Below are positions 54,302 through 60,921 of a DNA stretch of 64,000 nt, piece by piece; positions within the stretch are counted from its first letter, which is position 1, and each line of letters begins with the position of its first letter. The DNA is from Marinobacterium iners. Its GTDB lineage: Bacteria; Pseudomonadota; Gammaproteobacteria; Pseudomonadales; Balneatricaceae. The translations under genes were made by a program, and so were the position numbers. The stretch lies in contig NZ_CP022297.1 of NCBI RefSeq assembly GCF_017310015.1, forward strand, positions 2,294,001 to 2,358,000, in the 5' to 3' direction. The notes below the pieces were generated by a model. It was not told where the DNA came from, made no database searches, and worked only from the letters and a program-made list of their open reading frames with translations.

Positions 54302-54713
54302 GCTCCTCGGTAGATTTTTCAAGCCCTTTCGAAACTCTCCCTCGATACTGATCAAATGTCATTCCTATCCGCTCCGCGATCACCCGCTCTGGGTGGTTGC
54401 GGTAGAACCTGCTCGCCAACAGCGGTATTACGTACTTGTGATCTACAACTCCTTCACCAGCTTGAACGCCGAACAGATACTGGGAAATCGGCAGGTTGGC
54501 GTGCGGCTCTCGAATCCATCGGATCTCGGCAATCATCTTTTCGTTCGATCTGTCACAGCCAGTCCGCTCTGGAAGCTGTCCACGATACTCGATCATCATC
54601 TGCAACGTAGACGGTTGATGCCAACCCGCGTTGTGCGTAGTGCTTTCCAGCCAGTTCAAGTAGATGTCGATCAGCTTATTGATCCTTGCTCTCATTTCCT
54701 TATCAACCGCCAT
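54216..54713 (-). CDS. Putative late regulator (Q-like antiterminator)
   Basis: A 165-residue basic helical protein beginning MAVDKEMRARINKLIDIY, with a C-terminal helix-turn-helix-like segment (RIGMTFDQYRGRVSKGLEK). Its position, last gene of the early right operon directly after rusA and before the lysis cassette, is that of the lambda Q or DUF1133-type regulators. Family assignment by motif is weak. ATG 54713 has GGAG 8 nt upstream. Its 3' end overlaps the antisense DUF2971 gene. Confidence 0.6.
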   Translation of the reverse strand: MAVDKEMRARINKLIDIYLNWLESTTHNAGWHQPSTLQMMIEYRGQLPERTGCDRSNEKMIAEIRWIREPHANLPISQYLFGVQAGEGVVDHKYVIPLLASRFYRNHPERVIAERIGMTFDQYRGRVSKGLEKSTEELSRVDRLSYLCSAHQLLDGSGHAAQNAH

Positions 54714-54717
54714 CCTC

Positions 54718-55164
54718 TTAGCTCCTCCCCTGCGCCGGCTCTGCATCCACCGGCGAAATCTTCACCCGCACCTGCGGATCCTCGGCATACCGCTTGGTCA
54801 GAAACACATCCACCACTTGTGTATCATCCCGCCAGGCCACACCGTTGAGCGCATCGCACACTGCCTTGAGGCAGTTATCCGCGTCACACTTCACCGTCGG
54901 CATGATGTAACCGGTCAGTGCCTTCTCACGCTTCTTCTTCGACCACGACTTCGGTACCGCATGCAGCATGGTCATCTGCAACAACACCGGACCTTGCAGT
55001 GGCTGGATACTGCCCTGCTCCATCGCCTGTTGTGCCGCCAGCGAAATCAGGCTTTCATAGGCAACGGTCTTCTGCGGGGTGAACATTCGGGCATGGCCAC
55101 CAACACGCCCCACACGCGGACGCCCTTTGCCCTGCGGGTTGCCGGGAACGAAGAACTCGATCAT
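54718..55164 (-). CDS. rusA: Holliday-junction resolvase RusA
   Basis: A 148-residue endonuclease with VPGNPQGKGRPRVGRVG at the N terminus and the diagnostic acidic cluster KCDADNCLKAVCDALNG followed by DDTQVVDV. RusA resolves four-way junctions during phage recombination and packaging. It overlaps ninB by 4 bp, as in many lambdoid nin regions. Confidence 0.93.
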   Translation of the reverse strand: MIEFFVPGNPQGKGRPRVGRVGGHARMFTPQKTVAYESLISLAAQQAMEQGSIQPLQGPVLLQMTMLHAVPKSWSKKKREKALTGYIMPTVKCDADNCLKAVCDALNGVAWRDDTQVVDVFLTKRYAEDPQVRVKISPVDAEPAQGRS

Positions 55165-55649
55165 GCCGCCGACCTCCCCTGCATCGCTTCCCGGTATTCC
55201 TGGTACACGGCCAGTGCCGGCTCACTCCAGTTCACCTTCATCTCGCAGCCTTGGGCATACAGAAACTCAATGAACTCGGCCGCCTCATGCTTTCGGAACT
55301 GTGTCGTGCTTGGCCGAACAGTGATGGTGCGCCGTCCATCCATGCTGGTGATCAACTGCCCGGGGTGCGCCAGTGGTTCGCCCATGGCCAGCTTTTCCTG
55401 CTCAAACCGGTCAACGAGCAGGGCTTTCCAGATCTCCGGCGCATAGGTCTTGGTACCGAAGAACGTCACCTGCTTGGCGATATCGTTGATCATGCAGTGA
55501 TATTTTTTCTCCATTTCACGGGTCTTGCTCTCCCGTGTCAGGGTTATCACCACCGGTCCGCCTTTGATCATTTCGGTTACCATCTGCCAGACACGCATCA
55601 TCAACGGTCGCTGCTGCTCGCCTGTTCGGATCGTGATTGAGTTAGCCAT
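55161..55649 (-). CDS. ninB: Recombination protein NinB
   Basis: A 162-residue protein with the NinB pattern: KTREMEKKYHCMINDIAKQ, TFFGTKTYAPEIWKALLVD, STTQFRKHEAAEFIEFLYA. NinB (lambda Orf) loads recombinase onto SSB-coated single-stranded DNA, a RecFOR-like mediator. Coupled to the 73-aa gene upstream (8-bp overlap) and to rusA downstream. Confidence 0.92.
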   Translation of the reverse strand: MANSITIRTGEQQRPLMMRVWQMVTEMIKGGPVVITLTRESKTREMEKKYHCMINDIAKQVTFFGTKTYAPEIWKALLVDRFEQEKLAMGEPLAHPGQLITSMDGRRTITVRPSTTQFRKHEAAEFIEFLYAQGCEMKVNWSEPALAVYQEYREAMQGRSAA

Positions 55650-55863
55650 CCCGATACCTCCGCAGCAGGTGGATCGGGATAATCACCGCCTCCAGATTGT
55701 TGTAGCGGGTCACGCCGCAGACTGTCCGGTCATTCAGCACCTCACCGATACCACCGTCTGTCAGATCGCCGACGCTGATTTTGTTGGTGACAGCCTGCTG
55801 GATGATTTCCTCGACCAGCTTGAGCTTCTGTTCCAGCTCATGGATACGCGCTTCAGTGCTCAT
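55642..55863 (-). CDS. Small coiled-coil phage protein, 73 aa
   Basis: The first 25 residues form a coiled coil (EARIHELEQKLKLVEEIIQQ); the rest is a mixed C-terminal half ending HLLRRYRDG. It overlaps dnaB by 4 bp and ninB by 8 bp, so it is part of a coupled early block. No recognised family; a partner of helicase or NinB is possible from position. Confidence 0.7.
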   Translation of the reverse strand: MSTEARIHELEQKLKLVEEIIQQAVTNKISVGDLTDGGIGEVLNDRTVCGVTRYNNLEAVIIPIHLLRRYRDG

Positions 55864-57278
55864 TCAAACCCCCTTTGTGCTGGCACCTGATGAGGTGGTT
55901 CCGGCATGCGAGACAAATTATCAAATCGGTTTTGTGCGCCGAGGAACGCCAGATAGTCGGTACCCACCTCTCCGTCCCTGAACTTCGTGGTAATCGCTTC
56001 AGCCAGCCCCTTGTTGCGCTCGCTCGCCTCGTTGTAGACCTCATCGCGGTACAACATGGTGATGATGTCGGCATCCTGCTCGATCTGACCGGACTCACGC
56101 AGATCGGAGTTCATGGGCCGCTTATCGCTGCGCTCCTCGCACTTACGGGACAGCTGACTCAGGCACAAAACGACACAGCCCAGCTCCTTGGCCAGCGCTT
56201 TCAGCTTTCGGGAAACAGCGGACACCACTTGGAATCGGTCGCGCTCAGTGCGGTCAGTCATCAGCTGCAGATAATCCACGATGATTAGATCCACCGGTTT
56301 ACGCTTGTGAGCCACTCGGGCCCTGCTGCGAAGATCAGCAATATCCAGAGAGCCGGTGTCATCGATCAGCATGCTCGACTGGATCAGGCGGCGAGCAGTA
56401 ACCGTCAGGCTCTGGCTGTGATCCATATCACTCAACACACTGGCGTCCTTCAGGCGGCTCAGAGGCATATGCCCAACTGATGCCATCAGGCGCTGCACCA
56501 GCTGACGGCGCGGCATCTCCAGCGAGAACACAAGCGTTTGCTTGTTCTGCATGGCTACATGAGCGCCGATTCCGAGCGCCATAGTGGTTTTGCCCATCGA
56601 TGGCCTTGCCGCCAGTATCACCAGATCGCCAGGCTTCCAGCCCTGATACCGAGCATCCAAACGCTCAAGGCCGGTGGTCAGGCCGTGAATGCCTGGGTTC
56701 TCGAAACGCCACTCCAGAAAATCAACGTAATCCTTCACAGCCTCGGTCATGCCAACCAAGTGATTGGCATCAGAAGCCGACTCAGCGGTGATATCGGCCA
56801 GCAGCGAATTGGCCCGCTCAATACGCTCCAGCGCCTCACCCTCACCTGACTGCATCAACTCAAGTGCCGTGCGCAGGCGCTGGCACGCTATCCGCTCCAT
56901 CGACCTCTCGCGGATCACCTTGGCGTACGCCTTGAGGTTGCGAGCACTCGGCGTGTTCCGGGCCAGATTGACGAGGTAGGTCAGGCGATCAGAAGGGCTG
57001 AGGTGCTTGGTATCCAGCAGCTCGGAAAGGATCACCGCATCGAATGGCTCGCGGGCACCCATGCGCTTCAGAATCAGCGCGTACACATCCTGGTGCAGGC
57101 CGGAGTAGAAATCCTCTGGTTGCAGCATGTCGGCCACGTCTTGCGCGTCCACGGCATCCGGGCTGCCCGTCATCAGCAGCGCACCCAGTACCGCCTGCTC
57201 TGCTTCCATGCTGTATGCCGGCGCAGCGCCTGCCATCTCAAGCTGCTCGTAGCCGTAATCATACTCAGGGCTTGTCAT
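55860..57278 (-). CDS. dnaB: Replicative DNA helicase DnaB, phage-encoded
   Basis: A 472-residue RecA-fold hexameric helicase. The N-terminal helical domain (EAEQAVLGALLMTGSPDAV) is followed by Walker A RPSMGKTTMALGIG, the SLEMPRRQLVQRLMASVGHM block, Walker B VDLIIVDYLQLM and the C-terminal CLSQLSRKCEERSDKRPMNS. It unwinds the phage origin and replaces the host helicase. It overlaps the O-like gene by 14 bp. Complete; no insertion or intein seen. Confidence 0.95.
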   Translation of the reverse strand: MTSPEYDYGYEQLEMAGAAPAYSMEAEQAVLGALLMTGSPDAVDAQDVADMLQPEDFYSGLHQDVYALILKRMGAREPFDAVILSELLDTKHLSPSDRLTYLVNLARNTPSARNLKAYAKVIRERSMERIACQRLRTALELMQSGEGEALERIERANSLLADITAESASDANHLVGMTEAVKDYVDFLEWRFENPGIHGLTTGLERLDARYQGWKPGDLVILAARPSMGKTTMALGIGAHVAMQNKQTLVFSLEMPRRQLVQRLMASVGHMPLSRLKDASVLSDMDHSQSLTVTARRLIQSSMLIDDTGSLDIADLRSRARVAHKRKPVDLIIVDYLQLMTDRTERDRFQVVSAVSRKLKALAKELGCVVLCLSQLSRKCEERSDKRPMNSDLRESGQIEQDADIITMLYRDEVYNEASERNKGLAEAITTKFRDGEVGTDYLAFLGAQNRFDNLSRMPEPPHQVPAQRGFE

Positions 57279-58224
57279 GGAACTTGCCCTCCTTGGTCTT
57301 CAGGTAATTCTCCTGCTTGACCACCCACTCCAGGCAAAACGGCCGGCACTTGGTCATCAGGAAATCAGACTTGCGCAGATACTCGAAAAACGACCGCCAC
57401 CAAGCCATCCCGCTCTCCCGATCGGTGTACAGGGGTGTGACGCCATCGCGTTTCATGGTCGTGAAACCAGCCTTCCAACGAGCTGCCAGAGCCTTGTACC
57501 CCGCTCGGCCAGATCTCCACTCACTGGGGTTGTGTTGGACAGTCTCCGGAATTACCTCTGCCCAAAGGGCCAACAGTTCCCGGTGAGGGCATGACGGATA
57601 TCGAGATGATTTTTCCTGCGGCGTGGAGTGTGTCGAATCGTCAGATTCGCACTCTTCTCCGTAAGGAGAAGTATATTTATTGTCTTCTTGTATACGTGTC
57701 GTTTTGGTGTGTCGCTGGTGTGTCGGTTGGTGTGTCGCATTATCGCCGGAGGCCTCGCCATATCTGGCTTTCAGCGTGTCGCTTGGTGTGTCGTTTAGGT
57801 GTGTCGTAGGTGTGTCGCCAAAAACGGTATTTTTACCCTGATAATCAGCGTATTTGACGATGGTGAACACGGTGCCCAAACGGTTTGAGGTGTCGCGCAG
57901 AATCATTCCCTCACGCTCGAAATACTCAATGCTTGTGCGAACCTTGCGCTCAGTGCTGCCGGTGTCTCGAGCAAGGTCGCGCACACCTGACACAAATTGC
58001 CCAACCTGCAACTGAACAGTCTGATTGCCCAAGAGCGTCTTGTAAGGCTTGTGAGTCGCCTCCAGGAGCATGTGCACCCACAGCGCGAACCGATCCGGAT
58101 CCCGCTTAAAGGCGCAGTCCTGAATGCGTCTGGACAGCTTGATATAACCACCGTCCAGAACCTCATCACCACCGGCCTGATTTCGCTTCATACGCGCCTG
58201 CTGAATTGATACCACGTTACCCAC
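57265..58224 (-). CDS. Phage replication initiator (O-like), containing the origin
   Basis: A 319-residue protein. Residues 20-125 form a winged-helix DNA-binding domain (GGYIKLSRRIQDCAFKRDPD, VGQFVSGVRDLARDTGSTER). Residues 135-195 are a Thr/His/Gln-rich linker encoded by the iteron DNA, and the C-terminal 110 residues probably contact DnaB. The layout copies lambda O. The start is a GTG at 58224 with GGAGG 6 nt upstream, overlapping the 67-aa gene. Downstream dnaB completes the replication module. Confidence 0.9.
   Translation of the reverse strand: MGNVVSIQQARMKRNQAGGDEVLDGGYIKLSRRIQDCAFKRDPDRFALWVHMLLEATHKPYKTLLGNQTVQLQVGQFVSGVRDLARDTGSTERKVRTSIEYFEREGMILRDTSNRLGTVFTIVKYADYQGKNTVFGDTPTTHLNDTPSDTLKARYGEASGDNATHQPTHQRHTKTTRIQEDNKYTSPYGEECESDDSTHSTPQEKSSRYPSCPHRELLALWAEVIPETVQHNPSEWRSGRAGYKALAARWKAGFTTMKRDGVTPLYTDRESGMAWWRSFFEYLRKSDFLMTKCRPFCLEWVVKQENYLKTKEGKFHDKP
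57693..57817. repeat. Two clusters of iterons: probable phage replication origin
   Basis: GGTGTGTCG occurs at 57706, 57717, 57729, 57785, 57798 and 57809. Degenerate copies (TACGTGTCG at 57693, AGCGTGTCG at 57773) extend each cluster to four. Spacing is 11-13 bp, about one helical turn, so initiator molecules would sit on one face. A+T-rich tracts border both sides (about 57,665-57,692 and 57,821-57,850). Another AGTGTGTCG is at 57627. Repeats within O are the lambda way to encode ori. Confidence 0.85.
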
Positions 58225-58420
58225 GGCAACCTCCTATGCGGCGCTCCATCCGCTCAATTTGCCCTGGGGATCGTGTCGATTGAAGACGGCGAACATGATC
58301 CATTGCGCAACACGCATCTGAGCGATCACCCGACTTAAGGGCCCTGACCGCACGCTGGCTGTACTGACGTATACGCCACTCCAGCCACCAATCCTTGAAT
58401 CTTTGTCTGATCTGGAACAT
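58217..58420 (-). CDS. Small early phage protein, 67 aa
   Basis: A basic, Arg- and Trp-rich protein (MFQIRQRFKDWWLEWRIRQY; then CCAMDHVRRL). ATG 58420 has AGGAG 7 nt upstream; the longer frame to 58471 lacks one. It overlaps the GTG of the O-like gene by 8 bp. The composition suggests nucleic-acid binding but no family is recognised. Confidence 0.6.
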   Translation of the reverse strand: MFQIRQRFKDWWLEWRIRQYSQRAVRALKSGDRSDACCAMDHVRRLQSTRSPGQIERMERRIGGCRG

Positions 58421-58486
58421 ACTCAGCTCCTGTGTGAGAACCCCGGTGTTTGCTGCCCAGCAAAGGTGCACCGGGGTTCTTTCTGT

Positions 58487-59011
58487 TTATGCAGATTGTT
58501 TTGTGGTTCTGATTGGATCGCGACCGTGATTCTTGTGATACCCGTACCGGTCTTCGCCCTCCTCCCTCAATCTCACGGCTTCTTCAAAATTGGTTGAGCT
58601 ACCAAGTCGCTTGAGACTGCCGTCAACGCCGATGTGAACCACCCATCTTTCGGATCTCTTACACCAACAAACCCCGGTTTTTCCGCTCGTATTGGCAATG
58701 GATCGAGAACTGTTTCTGAGATTCTCCCCCTGCGAAACGATTCTCAGGTTCTCGATGCGATTGTCGTCTCTGACCCCGTTGATATGATCAACCTGCCTAT
58801 CCGGCAGCTGGCCATGCACATACAAAAAGACGAGGCGGTGAGCCATATATCGAGTTCTATTTATCTGGATGCACCGGTAACCCTCACCGTCAAGACACCC
58901 TGCAACCCGACCAATCAAGCAACTTCTGCATTTACCTATCCAGGTAAATTCACCGGTATCGGGGTCATATCGGATGCGTTTCTTCAGCTCTGATTGCGTA
59001 AGCTTTTCCAT
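58487..59011 (-). CDS. HNH endonuclease with AP2-like C-terminal domain
   Basis: A 174-residue protein: N-terminal helix (KLTQSELKKRIRYDP), an HNH_3-type active site (YMAHRLVFLYVHGQLPDRQV, then DHINGVRDDNRIENLRIVS) and a C-terminal AP2-like DNA-binding fold (NTSGKTGVCWCKRSERWVVH, FEEAVRLREE). This is a free-standing phage homing endonuclease type. ATG 59011 with AAGG 7 nt upstream is preferred to the adjacent GTG. It sits in the early operon and is probably a selfish insertion. Confidence 0.9.
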   Translation of the reverse strand: MEKLTQSELKKRIRYDPDTGEFTWIGKCRSCLIGRVAGCLDGEGYRCIQINRTRYMAHRLVFLYVHGQLPDRQVDHINGVRDDNRIENLRIVSQGENLRNSSRSIANTSGKTGVCWCKRSERWVVHIGVDGSLKRLGSSTNFEEAVRLREEGEDRYGYHKNHGRDPIRTTKQSA

Positions 59012-59014
59012 CAC

Positions 59015-59481
59015 GAAACCTTTTTCTTTTGCCTGAAATTCGGTGCCGGTTACGCCATCCGGCGAGGCTTATGGCAGCGTGTACTGTGCCCCCGCGGTTC
59101 CGACTCCGAGCTTCACAGCTGGGGCCGTCCTTGCTGCTTCACGCTGCAGCGGCGAGATCGATCACCCTCCTTTCGGCAGTTGCCTCGATCTTGTTGTGGT
59201 GGCCGGTGCTGATCCCGGCATGCTGACTTTCGCTGCTGGCTTAACGACGATCGTCACCAATTGCAGAGTCGTGGAGTCTCGTCTTACTCCGTCCTATCAG
59301 CTACGCATCCGCAGTTAGCCTGCGCATTCATCACAACGGAAAAAGAGCGGTCCGCTCCCGTGTTTTCGGCCCTGTTCGGGTTCAGGACTTCAGCCGAGTG
59401 GGTAGCTACTTTTTTGCACGCCCGCGCTCTTTCCGTTGCCCCCTGCTTCCTTAGCCCGCGCAAGGGGATGCGGGCCAACCG
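59015..59481. other. Gap in the early operon with no confident gene
   Basis: 467 bp. The minus strand contains a 64-codon frame from TTG 59478 to 59284 (Arg/Ala/Cys-rich, start weakly supported, 3 bp after the 58-aa gene stop) and shorter interrupted frames nearer the HNH gene; an AAAGGAGG at about 59,175 is followed by no long frame. The region may be a gene remnant displaced by the HNH insertion. Base composition is GC-rich. Confidence 0.35.
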
Positions 59482-59658
59482 TTACTGCTCGGCTTTATCC
59501 TTCGCGCCCCAAATCATGGGTTTGAGCACTACCAGAACCAGGGCAACAAACACCCCGTCAAAGATGATTGACATGAACTTGGAGGCGAAATCGACCGCGA
59601 TCACAGCGAACAGCAGGAAGATTGCGGCACCAATGCGAATATTTTTCTGGTCGATCAT
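59482..59658 (-). CDS. Small membrane protein, 58 aa, coupled to the terB-like gene
   Basis: ATG 59658 overlaps the terB-like stop (ATGA). The product has a polar N terminus (MIDQKNIRIG), one or two membrane segments (AAIFLLFAVIAVDFASKF, IIFDGVFVALVLVVLKPMI) and a charged tail (GAKDKAEQ). No stop interrupts the frame before TAA at 59482. Tight coupling suggests that the TerB-like protein acts at the membrane with this partner. Confidence 0.72.
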   Translation of the reverse strand: MIDQKNIRIGAAIFLLFAVIAVDFASKFMSIIFDGVFVALVLVVLKPMIWGAKDKAEQ

Positions 59659-60095
59659 GCTGCGAGACCAAAGTCAGACAGGCGCACGCCCAGCTTCTGG
59701 CCGACTTCCTTCAGGATCGCCAGCTCTTCCGGCTCGATCTGACCATCAGCTTCGGCAATTTCGATCATCATGACGAAGGCCTCTTCGATCTCTTCCGGGC
59801 TGGCCTTGATGTCATCCAGCTCACGCATGGCTTTCATCTTGCCCATGCGAGGACCGGCCTCGAACATCTGCATGAAGCGGCCAATAGTGGTGTTGATCTC
59901 GCTGCCGAAGTGCTTCAGGTTTTCATTGGCGGCGATCAGCTTCTCCAGGTTCTGAAGCTCGCTGTCTTCGCACTCGCCGTCAGCAAAAGCCACCATGATT
60001 GATCCGGCGACAATCGCCTCCATCAGGTCGCGATTTTCAACCTTGTGCAGATTTGCTTTTGCTGCCTTTGCTTTCTTGCCGAAAAATCCAAACAT
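59655..60095 (-). CDS. TerB-like (tellurite-resistance family) protein
   Basis: A 146-residue acidic helical protein. After a basic start (MFGFFGKKAKAAKANL) comes the TerB fold with paired acidic motifs AFADGECEDSELQNLEKLI and IAEADGQIEPEELAILKEVG, which bind metal in TerB relatives. TerB-domain proteins are common in phages and in membrane-linked stress modules; tellurite resistance itself is not implied. ATG 60095 follows GAGGAAATACAA. It is cotranscribed with the 58-aa membrane protein. Confidence 0.85.
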   Translation of the reverse strand: MFGFFGKKAKAAKANLHKVENRDLMEAIVAGSIMVAFADGECEDSELQNLEKLIAANENLKHFGSEINTTIGRFMQMFEAGPRMGKMKAMRELDDIKASPEEIEEAFVMMIEIAEADGQIEPEELAILKEVGQKLGVRLSDFGLAA

Positions 60096-60493
60096 TTGTA
60101 TTTCCTCACCGTTGGTTAAGCTGCCCCTTTAGCAACTGAACAGCACCCTCTTCCTTGCCTACGGGACAGGATAAAAACCCAGCGGCCGAAGGTGCTGTTC
60201 GGTTGTTACCCGTCTTTCCGGGCTGTCCGCGACCCTACTCATTCAAGGCGCTGCCCCACTGCAGCTGTATGACCCTGTGTTTTCAGGAGACCGCCCGGGT
60301 AAAGGAGTGAAACCCCGTCGATCTGCTGCTGCCTGGTTGTTTCATGTCTGGCCACCGACTTCACAGCTATTCGCCAGTCGGCATATATCCCCTGCCGCCG
60401 GGTCGCTCACATGCGTTGGATGCGCCCGACAATCCCGCCGGGCTAAGCTGGATCTCCCGTCAGCTTTCTTCAGCACCCTCAACGAAGGCGCTC
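60096..60493. other. Leader region with possible structured RNA, no confident gene
   Basis: 398 bp between the cro-proximal terminator and the terB-like gene. Only short frames (20-27 codons) occur on the minus strand, without Shine-Dalgarno sequences. The part at 60,138-60,228 folds on paper into a pseudoknot (see the next entry). Transcription from the cro promoter would have to read through the terminator at 60,494-60,525. Confidence 0.45.
60138..60228 (-). ncRNA. Possible pseudoknotted RNA element
   Basis: Read on the minus strand: GGACAG (60228-60223) pairs with CTGTCC (60169-60164); a local hairpin CCCG-GAAAGA-CGGG (60222-60209) follows the first stem; GAACAGCACC (60200-60191), inside the loop, pairs with GGTGCTGTTC (60147-60138) outside it. 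The result is an H-type pseudoknot with 6-bp and 10-bp stems. Pairing is seen by eye only; conservation and energy are not tested. Confidence 0.35.
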
Positions 60494-60525
60494 AAAAAAG
60501 GACCGGCGAAAGGGAGAAGCCGGTC
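60494..60525 (-). terminator. Terminator after cro (tR1-like)
   Basis: Minus-strand GACCGGC (60525-60519) and GCCGGTC (60507-60501) form a 7-bp stem with an 11-nt loop, followed by C and six T. It would limit early transcription beyond cro and its small partner. Confidence 0.85.
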
Positions 60526-60529
60526 AGGC

Positions 60530-60616
60530 TCAGCGCCACTGTATGAATCCACACCCCAGCCAATAGATAAAAATTACCGATCCAAACAGCGATACTGGGT
60601 CCAGATCGGGGCTCAT
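60530..60616 (-). CDS. Small hydrophobic ORF coupled to cro, 28 aa
   Basis: ATG 60616 overlaps the cro stop (ATGA). The 28-residue product has one hydrophobic stretch (VSLFGSVIFIYWLGCGFI) that could span a membrane and ends QWR just before the terminator. Coupling is clear, the frame is short, and the function is unknown. Confidence 0.45.
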   Translation of the reverse strand: MSPDLDPVSLFGSVIFIYWLGCGFIQWR

Positions 60617-60819
60617 GCTGCAGGCTGCCCACTTCTCGCAGGAGTAGGGAATCGCCTTAATTCATGGCCTTTGATGGTGCCGTCATCCTCAATGAGGACA
60701 GTGATTTCTCGTTTCTGACGTAGGGCTTTGCTGATAGCGCCTTGCGTGCAGCCAAGTGCAGCCGCCGCTTCGGCCTGCCCTACCTCATCGACAAATTCAG
60801 AAAGAGGTTTGCGGTCCAT
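60613..60819 (-). CDS. cro: Cro-type repressor
   Basis: A 68-residue protein with a lambda Cro-like helix-turn-helix (VDEVGQAEAAAALGCTQGAI, SKALRQKREI). ATG 60819 follows GGAG at 7 nt; two upstream codons are ignored. It is divergent from CI with three operator-like sites between them. It should repress CI synthesis to favour lytic growth. Confidence 0.9.
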   Translation of the reverse strand: MDRKPLSEFVDEVGQAEAAAALGCTQGAISKALRQKREITVLIEDDGTIKGHELRRFPTPARSGQPAA

Positions 60820-60849
60820 TACCAAGCTCCAGATTGAACAACAGAACCA

Positions 60850-60877
60850 GTATTACCAACGGTGTTAATCGTGTCAA
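60850..60877 (-). promoter_or_regulatory. Rightward-type early promoter (PR) of cro
   Basis: Minus-strand TTGACA (60877-60872), a 16-bp spacer and TAATAC (60855-60850). Two of the operators overlap the boxes, so CI binding would block it. Confidence 0.75.
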
Positions 60878-60913
60878 CACCATTGGTATTTGATATGCAT
60901 AACCTGTGGTAAT
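60852..60913. promoter_or_regulatory. Three CI/Cro operators
   Basis: Three related sites: ATTACCAACGGTGTTAAT (60852-60869), AACACCATTGGTATT (60876-60890) and ATAACCTGTGGTAAT (60899-60913). Each is an imperfect dyad with TACC and GGT half-sites. Centres are about 23 bp apart, the spacing of lambda OR1-OR3. Confidence 0.75.
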
Positions 60914-60918
60914 AAATT
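60890..60918 (+). promoter_or_regulatory. CI maintenance promoter (PRM-like)
   Basis: TTGATA (60890-60895), a 17-bp spacer, TAAATT (60913-60918). Transcription would start about 7 nt later, at or next to the CI start codons (ATG at 60922 and 60925), giving a leaderless mRNA as for lambda cI. No Shine-Dalgarno sequence precedes CI, which fits. Confidence 0.6.
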
Positions 60919-60921
60919 GCC

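Noticed and set aside
59043..59318. 91-codon plus-strand frame
   Set aside because: No start signal, wrong strand for the early operon, composition like an antisense frame in GC-rich DNA.
59261..59773. 170-codon plus-strand frame in the early region
   Set aside because: It overlaps the coupled 58-aa membrane gene and the terB-like gene on the other strand, and its sequence is low-complexity Ser/Ala/Arg.
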